Below, one piece after another: positions 13,914-18,649 of a stretch of DNA of 18,649 nucleotides. The DNA lies in the NCBI GenBank assembly GCA_021778935.1, contig JAJYBQ010000017.1, positions 1 to 18,649 of the forward strand, in the 5' to 3' direction. How positions within the stretch are numbered: the first letter of the stretch is position 1; the number at the start of each line of letters is the position of its first letter. The notes under the pieces are model-generated. The model was not told the origin of the DNA. It ran no database searches and saw only the letters and a list, made by a program, of their open reading frames with translations. This stretch comes from Pseudomonadota bacterium. GTDB lineage: Bacteria; Pseudomonadota; Gammaproteobacteria; Burkholderiales; Burkholderiaceae. Position numbers and translations under genes: made by a program.

Positions 13914-15212
13914 GTGAAACGGGATGCGGGTTTTCAGCCTGTGGGCCGGGTGGGCCGGGTGGGCCGGGTGGGCTTGGTGATGCTCATTCTTGTCGGGTCG
14001 TTGGCGCAAGGGGATCCCGCGTATGCCGACGGCTACTCCTACCGGACCTTGCCGTCGTTCCCGGCGATCCCCACCGAGGACAACTATCCGCCGCCGCCGC
14101 CCCTGCCGGATGCGGGGTACGACCAGTCCTACTACCCGCCGATCACGCCGTTGGATCAGGTGCAGGCAATTCCCGGCGATGCGGTGCCGGAATTCGGGGA
14201 CGGAGAATATGACTACGCACCTCCACCCATGCCGGTCGTGAGCGTGTATCTGCAACCGGCGTTGGTGGAACCCCTGCCGATCGCAATCCCCTGGGCGCCG
14301 CCCCCCATGCTGGTCGAGGCGCCGCCGCCCATGCCCTTTTACGGTGCCATGTGGACGGGCGGATATTGGGCTTGGCAGGGGCAGTGGGTCTGGGCGGCGG
14401 GGCAGTGGATGGCCCCGCCGATGCCGGGGTACCTCTGGACGCAGCCGTACTACGAAAACCGCAATGGTATGGTGGTATTCATTCCCGGTTACTGGCGTAG
14501 TCCGGGGGCGATGTTCATGGCGCCGCCGCTCGCTGCGGTGGTTCCGGTCGTCCCTATCGGGCCAGGCGTGCTCGTCGGCCCCCGACCCATCGGCCCCAAC
14601 GGTTGCTTCGTTCCGCCACCGCCGGGATCGCGTCTGGGTTTGATCGTTCCGGCACCGATCGGAACGGCACCCGCGGTGGTCGTCGGTGCGCCTCCCATCA
14701 TCCGGGCCGGCATGCGCGCCGGGTTCGCGGGCGGCGGGCGGGTGCGCATCACCGCACCGGCGGGCGTTGCCGAAAGCGGACGCCCCGTGTCGCTCCTGGC
14801 GCCCGCCGCGGCCCGCCTCGCGGCAGCCCAGCATCCGGTCGTGCGCATGATGGCGCCGCCGCCGGCGGTGCGGACGCCGATGCGCGGATTTTCCCTGCGC
14901 GAAGCGGCGCCGCGGCTGCCACCGGCACGGCTCGTCCACCCGCAGATCAGTCGCCCGGCATGGCTGCAGCGTGGCCAGCAGCACCCGATGTGGACTCCCA
15001 GGAGAGCCGGGACCGCGCCGTCGTCGCGGGGGTTTGCACCGCAACGGTTCCGGCCGGAGGGCGCGCCGGCGCCGCGCATGCAACACAGCGCGGCCCCGCG
15101 GGCTCCGGTGCGCGGGGCGCCGCCGCGGCGCTTCGTGCCGCGGCACAACGCGGCGGCGCGTCCGGTATCGCGTCCGGCTGCGCGGATCGGGGGCGGAGAG
15201 CGGCGTCCGTAG
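13914..15212 (+). CDS. Secreted proline-rich WXXGXW-repeat protein
   Basis: 432 residues from a GTG start with GGGAGGAG 7 nt upstream. An N-terminal signal peptide is visible: basic n-region including three G-R-V repeats (11-19), hydrophobic core (about 20-32) and a probable cleavage after A-Y-A near 38. Next comes a proline/tyrosine-rich part (40-140), then W-T-G-G-Y-W-A-W-Q-G-Q-W-V-W-A-A-G-Q-W (147-165) and a degenerate copy ending F-I-P-G-Y-W (189-194), the YXWQ/WXXGXW repeat type (PF12779) found in proteobacterial exported proteins of unknown role. The last third is rich in Pro, Ala and Arg, very basic and probably disordered. The high Pro and Arg content partly reflects GC bias, but the signal peptide, repeats and ribosome-binding site support a real gene. 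Confidence 0.75.
   Translation: MKRDAGFQPVGRVGRVGRVGLVMLILVGSLAQGDPAYADGYSYRTLPSFPAIPTEDNYPPPPPLPDAGYDQSYYPPITPLDQVQAIPGDAVPEFGDGEYDYAPPPMPVVSVYLQPALVEPLPIAIPWAPPPMLVEAPPPMPFYGAMWTGGYWAWQGQWVWAAGQWMAPPMPGYLWTQPYYENRNGMVVFIPGYWRSPGAMFMAPPLAAVVPVVPIGPGVLVGPRPIGPNGCFVPPPPGSRLGLIVPAPIGTAPAVVVGAPPIIRAGMRAGFAGGGRVRITAPAGVAESGRPVSLLAPAAARLAAAQHPVVRMMAPPPAVRTPMRGFSLREAAPRLPPARLVHPQISRPAWLQRGQQHPMWTPRRAGTAPSSRGFAPQRFRPEGAPAPRMQHSAAPRAPVRGAPPRRFVPRHNAAARPVSRPAARIGGGERRP
13941..13973 (+). repeat. 9-bp tandem repeat in the signal-peptide coding region
   Basis: The unit GTGGGCCGG is repeated three times exactly (13941-13967), followed by a partial fourth (GTGGGC). It encodes Val-Gly-Arg repeats in the n-region of the signal peptide. 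As the unit is a multiple of three, slippage would change the length and charge of the n-region without breaking the frame. Confidence 0.85.
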
Positions 15213-15239
15213 GGTGGGCCGCTGCGCAGTTCCCTACGG
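15207..15239. terminator. Inverted repeat holding both convergent stop codons
   Basis: CCGTAGGG (15207-15214) and CCCTACGG (15232-15239) form an 8-bp perfect stem with a 17-nt loop. The plus-strand TAG stop of the WXXGXW gene (15210-15212) and the minus-strand TAG stop of jetD (15234-15236) lie in opposite arms. Only 21 nt separate the genes. No T-run follows, so it is at best a weak bidirectional terminator or 3'-end stabiliser. Confidence 0.5.
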
Positions 15240-16412
15240 CAATTCCTGCAACCGCTCGATCAACCATCCGAACCCGACCCGCTCCTGCTCCAGCCGCAGC
15301 CGGGGTTGGAGGCGGTCGAACCGGAGATCGTCGTAGACCGACGCCTCCACCGCCGTCAGGCGTGGCAGGTCGTGTCGAGCCGGTTCGGGTTCCTCGCCCC
15401 AGTGCGGACGGTGGGCGAGCAAGGTTTCCCGGTCCATCAGGAACGACCCTGCGTGCGGGAAGTACCCGCGCAGTTGATCGAGGATCGCGAAGCCGTGGGT
15501 GTCGAGGTCGCCCCAGTAGTAAAGGCGGCAGGAATCGAGCCAGGCGGCGCGTGCCAGCGCCTCCCAGCCGTAGCCGGCACCGAATACCGCGATCGCCCGA
15601 GGCACCGCAGGGAATGCGAGGAAATTGGTCTCGTTTTCGGTAATGAAGACACGTTCGACGGGCAGATCCAGGGCGGCGAAGCCCGCCGCGTCGAGCGTGA
15701 TGTCGGACGGCGCCGCGCACCCGGGCAGACTGGGCAGCGCCGGGTCGAGCAGGCGGAACCGGATCCGCACCGGCCGGTCCAGGAAGCCGAAGCGGCGCGC
15801 GAACTGGCCGACGCCGTTGGCAGCGGGATCGACGGCTTCGGGCGGCAAGGCCGCGTCGAGCAGTTCGGTCAACGCCCCCCGGTGCGCCTCGATGAACTTG
15901 CTGTCCACCCCGGGCGCATCCACTTGACGCAGGTAGACGCCGGGGCGAGGGTGGGCCTGCAGCCAGGCGACCACCGCCAGCAGGCGCTCCCAGCGGTCGG
16001 CCAGTTCCAACGCCTGCAGCGGGCGCCGGGACAGCCACGCCAGCAGGGCCGGCTGCGTCGCCGCGGTCCGTCGCCATAATGCCTCGAAGCGCTGCGCGGG
16101 GCGGATCTTTCCAATGAATCCCAAGGCCGCCGGCAGCGTGTCGACCCAGACGGCTGCCGGCAGTCGCTGCGTACCCTGAACCCGATGACGCCAATCGTGC
16201 CAGTCGATCCGCACGTGCGGGGTATCGGCAACAGCGCGCACCCAATCGCGTACCGCCTCGAACCGGTCGGAAAGATCGGCGGCGCTCGGGAGGTTCAGGC
16301 GCAAGCGCAGCGGCCAAGCCATTTCGTTCGATACCGCGGCCCGCAGCAGGTCGCCGCGATCCCAGCGGCGCCGAACCTGGGCGCGCAGATCCTCCGGCGT
16401 GGTCCAGTTCAC
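15234..16412 (-). CDS. jetD: Wadjet protein JetD (DUF3322/DUF2220, Toprim nuclease)
   Basis: 392 residues, normal for JetD. N-terminal DUF3322-type part (about 1-190), starting with V-N-W-T-T-P-E-D-L and including D-W-R-H-R-V-Q-G-T-Q-R-L-P; C-terminal DUF2220/topoisomerase VI A-like Toprim part with the acidic metal site at E259 (I-T-E-N-E-T-N-F) and D302-x-D304 (W-G-D-L-D-T-H-G-F-A-I-L). In Wadjet type I, the SMC-like JetABC complex extrudes loops on small circular DNA and JetD then cleaves it, protecting against plasmids. All these acidic residues are present, so the nuclease looks active. The GTG start at 16410-16412 overlaps the jetC stop (GTGA), giving tight translational coupling; a longer in-frame reading into jetC is a shadow. 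Convergent with the WXXGXW gene. Confidence 0.93.
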   Translation of the reverse strand: MNWTTPEDLRAQVRRRWDRGDLLRAAVSNEMAWPLRLRLNLPSAADLSDRFEAVRDWVRAVADTPHVRIDWHDWRHRVQGTQRLPAAVWVDTLPAALGFIGKIRPAQRFEALWRRTAATQPALLAWLSRRPLQALELADRWERLLAVVAWLQAHPRPGVYLRQVDAPGVDSKFIEAHRGALTELLDAALPPEAVDPAANGVGQFARRFGFLDRPVRIRFRLLDPALPSLPGCAAPSDITLDAAGFAALDLPVERVFITENETNFLAFPAVPRAIAVFGAGYGWEALARAAWLDSCRLYYWGDLDTHGFAILDQLRGYFPHAGSFLMDRETLLAHRPHWGEEPEPARHDLPRLTAVEASVYDDLRFDRLQPRLRLEQERVGFGWLIERLQELP

Positions 16413-18649
16413 GACCCCGTTCCGCCGCCGGCGATATCCGCCGCGTTGTCCGCGCTTTTGTGCGCCCGGTACTCCGCGATCGACAGGCAACGCAGCCGCG
16501 AATCCCGCCCGCCTTCGTTGTGCACGAATCCTACGCTGGCGACGTAGGGTTCGATGATGTGGATCTTCTGCAGCGGCGTGACGATCAACAACTGCAGGTT
16601 GAGCTGCTGGAACAGGCGCAGCCCGTACTGCGCCGACTCGTCCGATCCACGACCGAAGGCCTCGTCGATGACGACGAAGCGGAACGACCGGGAGCGCACC
16701 GCGCCCCACTCCAGCCCGAACTGGTAGGCCAGGCTCGCCGCCAGGACCGTGTAAGCCAGCTTCTCCTTCTGGCCGCCCGACTTGCCGCCCGAATCGGAAT
16801 AGTGCTCATGCTCGGCGTCGTCGGCACGCCAGCGTTCGCTCGCCGAGAACAGGAACCAGTTGCGCACGTCGGTGACCTTGGCGGTCCACCGCCGGTCGGC
16901 ATCCGCAAGCCCTTCGCGGCCCCGAAAGCGGTCGATGATGGCCTTGACCTGCAGGAACTTGTCCTCCGAGTACTGCTCGTCGGCCGAGTCCGTCAGGGCG
17001 CCCTCGGTGCATGCCCGCAGATCCCGTTGAAAGTCGCGGATCTCGGCGTCCGGGCCGGGTTGCGTGACCAGGGCGATGTATCGGCCGGCGTTGTAGTCGA
17101 TGGCCTGAAGCGACTGGTTGATGCGGTCGACCCGATCCTTGATCGTCTCGCGCTCGCGCGCGAGCTGGGCGTTGAAGTTGGCGATCTCGTTGATGGTGTT
17201 GACGTTGAGCAGGTCCTTGAACCGCGCTTCGAACCGCGGCAGGTCATCGCCCCGCAAGCCGGTGAGCATCCGCTCGTACTCGGGCAGCGCCGCGAGGCTC
17301 ACGTCCATCTCGACGGTTTCGGCCTTGTACGCTTCCTTGAAGCCGCGCATGGCGTTGACGACGCGCTCGGTCAGGCGAGCCAGGCGCTTGTCTTCCGCAT
17401 CGATACGATCCTGCAGCCATTTGCGCATCTCCTGTTCGCGGTTGTCGCAGGATTCGACCGACAGCTGATGCGCGCCAAGCGCCTCGGTGCGCCAGCCGTC
17501 CAGGCGCTCGACCTGCGCCGCAGTGAGCGGCGACTCGGCCCACGCTGCACCGGCTTGATCGCGCAGCGTCTGTGCCGCTTCCCGCTTGGCGCGCAGTTCG
17601 CCCCGTTTGCCGATGGCATCGCCGCGCTTGCCATCGAGTTCGCCCAGCCGGTTTTGCGCGGCTTGCAACTGGCGCCCCAGTTCCTGCAGGATGTTCGATG
17701 CCGCTTCCAGTCGCGCGCGTTCCTCGGAAAGGGATGCGATCCGGTGCGCCACGCTTATCCAGTCGATATCCGTGAAGCGGGTGAACTCTTCCAGGCGGAC
17801 GAGCGTCTCCAGTCGACTCTGCAGTTCCTTGCGCGCCTGCCGGGTCTCGCCGATGCGTTGCGCCAGCGCGGCAAGTCGTTCCTCCTGGCGTTGCTGCTGC
17901 GCGCGCAACGCGCTCAGCTTGTCGGCGTTGCTCCAGCCGAGGACATAGCGGCCGCGGTCGTCGATGCGGCTGCGGTCATCCTTTTCGTGGCGCCCGCTCG
18001 GATCCTTGATCTGCCCGGCGCGGGTGATGGCGCGGGTTTCGCGGCGGAACTGTTCGCCCGTGTCGCAGCAGGCGACGTCGAAGCGGTTCCGAAGTTCCTG
18101 TTCGAGCCATTCGTAGTGTGGCGAATCCGGCTTGATGGCGACCTTTCGTACCAGTGACCGGGGATGCAGGCTTGCACCCGGAACGGCCCTTCTCGGTCGC
18201 ACGTGGAAGTACACCAGGCGCGCGCCGAGGTGTTGGCGATCGACCCAGTCCGCGACGGCCTTGTAGTGGGCATCGGGCACCAGCAGTGCGAGGCCGAATC
18301 CCCGCAGCATCCGCTCTGCGGCGCCTTCCCACTCGCGCTCGTCGTCGCGGATCTGAATGAGCTCGCCCGCGAAGGATAGTTCGTCCGGGGCGATGCCCAG
18401 CACTGCGCACAGCCCGTCGCGGATGCGGACCTGGGCGGCGTCGATGTTGCTCCTGCGCCGTTGGAGACTGTCGATCTCCTCCGCCAGGGCGGTGTGCGCT
18501 TCCCGCCCTTTCCGGAAGGCGAAGTCCTCCTCGCGCTCGCGGTTGTCGAGGTCCGCGATGCGTTCGCGCAGGCTTTCGGCGCGCTGGGTGATGCCCCGCT
18601 GTTGGACGAGGAAGCCGGGTTCGTCGGTCGGTGCCGCTTCGTCGATGCG
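16409..18649 (-). CDS. jetC: Wadjet SMC-like ATPase JetC (C-terminal part, runs off right edge)
   Basis: 746 residues are visible and the frame stays open to the window edge; JetC proteins run to about 1,100, so the N-terminal third with Walker A lies outside. Near the start of the visible part comes L-S-F-A-G-E-L-I-Q and, further on, L-A-L-L-V-P-D-A-H-Y and R-L-V-Y-F, typical of JetC. A long coiled coil rich in Glu, Arg and Gln follows (roughly 17100-18000), then the ABC signature S-G-G-Q-K-E-K-L (about 16757-16780) and Walker B V-V-I-D-E-A-F (about 16657-16677) with the D-loop G-R-G-S-D-E-S-A. JetC is the loop-extruding motor of Wadjet, working with the kleisin JetA and KITE protein JetB. 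The ATP-hydrolysis glutamate after Walker B Asp is intact. Overlaps jetD by 4 nt. Confidence 0.93.
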   Translation of the reverse strand, partial: RIDEAAPTDEPGFLVQQRGITQRAESLRERIADLDNREREEDFAFRKGREAHTALAEEIDSLQRRRSNIDAAQVRIRDGLCAVLGIAPDELSFAGELIQIRDDEREWEGAAERMLRGFGLALLVPDAHYKAVADWVDRQHLGARLVYFHVRPRRAVPGASLHPRSLVRKVAIKPDSPHYEWLEQELRNRFDVACCDTGEQFRRETRAITRAGQIKDPSGRHEKDDRSRIDDRGRYVLGWSNADKLSALRAQQQRQEERLAALAQRIGETRQARKELQSRLETLVRLEEFTRFTDIDWISVAHRIASLSEERARLEAASNILQELGRQLQAAQNRLGELDGKRGDAIGKRGELRAKREAAQTLRDQAGAAWAESPLTAAQVERLDGWRTEALGAHQLSVESCDNREQEMRKWLQDRIDAEDKRLARLTERVVNAMRGFKEAYKAETVEMDVSLAALPEYERMLTGLRGDDLPRFEARFKDLLNVNTINEIANFNAQLARERETIKDRVDRINQSLQAIDYNAGRYIALVTQPGPDAEIRDFQRDLRACTEGALTDSADEQYSEDKFLQVKAIIDRFRGREGLADADRRWTAKVTDVRNWFLFSASERWRADDAEHEHYSDSGGKSGGQKEKLAYTVLAASLAYQFGLEWGAVRSRSFRFVVIDEAFGRGSDESAQYGLRLFQQLNLQLLIVTPLQKIHIIEPYVASVGFVHNEGGRDSRLRCLSIAEYRAHKSADNAADIAGGGTGS

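Noticed and set aside
13791..15146. Minus-strand open frames of 451 and 219 codons opposite the WXXGXW gene
   Set aside because: Considered because the plus-strand protein is itself low-complexity, but they lack a signal, a ribosome-binding site and any motif, while the plus frame has all three.
16413..16709. N-terminal extension of jetD (about 99 residues)
   Set aside because: The extension lies wholly inside jetC in another frame and is Arg/Ala/Pro-rich noise; the GTG at 16410-16412 gives the normal JetD N-terminus.
16460..18157. 565-codon plus-strand open frame opposite jetC
   Set aside because: It mirrors the coiled-coil codon pattern of jetC and shows no family features; jetC has the ABC signature and Walker B.

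Overview
The window is high-GC, densely coded DNA, most likely from a betaproteobacterium. The main reason is the minus-strand housekeeping block yebC - purD - hemF - nadD - rsfS, an order I know from Burkholderiales and Rhodocyclales. Order- or genus-level placement cannot be made from the sequence alone. I see no tRNA, rRNA, insertion sequence or CRISPR array.

Layout. (1) 1-3976, minus strand: the housekeeping run yebC, purD, hemF, nadD and the 5' part of rsfS. Start/stop overlaps of 4 nt (ATGA) link yebC-purD and hemF-nadD, and a strong RNA hairpin lies between purD and hemF. (2) 4240-8490: an integral-membrane ArnT/PMT-type glycosyltransferase on the plus strand converges on pepN (aminopeptidase N), with only 6 nt between their stop codons. 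(3) 8553-9769: a secreted PCu(A)C copper chaperone (minus), a divergent intergenic region with a Fur-like box and an FNR/FixK-like box, a 38-codon single-span membrane protein with its own intrinsic terminator, and a 4-oxalocrotonate-tautomerase-like protein. (4) 9779-11357, minus: a YghU-type glutathione transferase behind a small unknown lipoprotein gene. (5) 11358-13837: a frameshifted remnant of an EAL-domain gene, then an intact globin-GAF-EAL c-di-GMP phosphodiesterase. (6) 13914-15212: a secreted proline-rich WXXGXW-repeat protein with a 9-bp tandem repeat in its signal-peptide coding region. (7) 15234-18649, minus: jetD and the C-terminal two thirds of jetC, the distal end of a type I Wadjet plasmid-defence operon. 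jetA, jetB and the start of jetC should lie just beyond the right edge.

How the genes fit together. The left block is core metabolism: NAD, haem and purine synthesis plus translation control. The right part is accessory. Several elements point to life with changing oxygen: an oxygen-dependent HemF, a globin-coupled c-di-GMP phosphodiesterase, an FNR/FixK-type site in front of a tiny membrane protein, and a copper chaperone of the type that feeds respiratory oxidases. That link is inference. The defence locus at the right edge is Wadjet, a described system; the least explained items are the 38-codon gene unit, the WXXGXW protein and the C-terminal tail of the globin-EAL protein.
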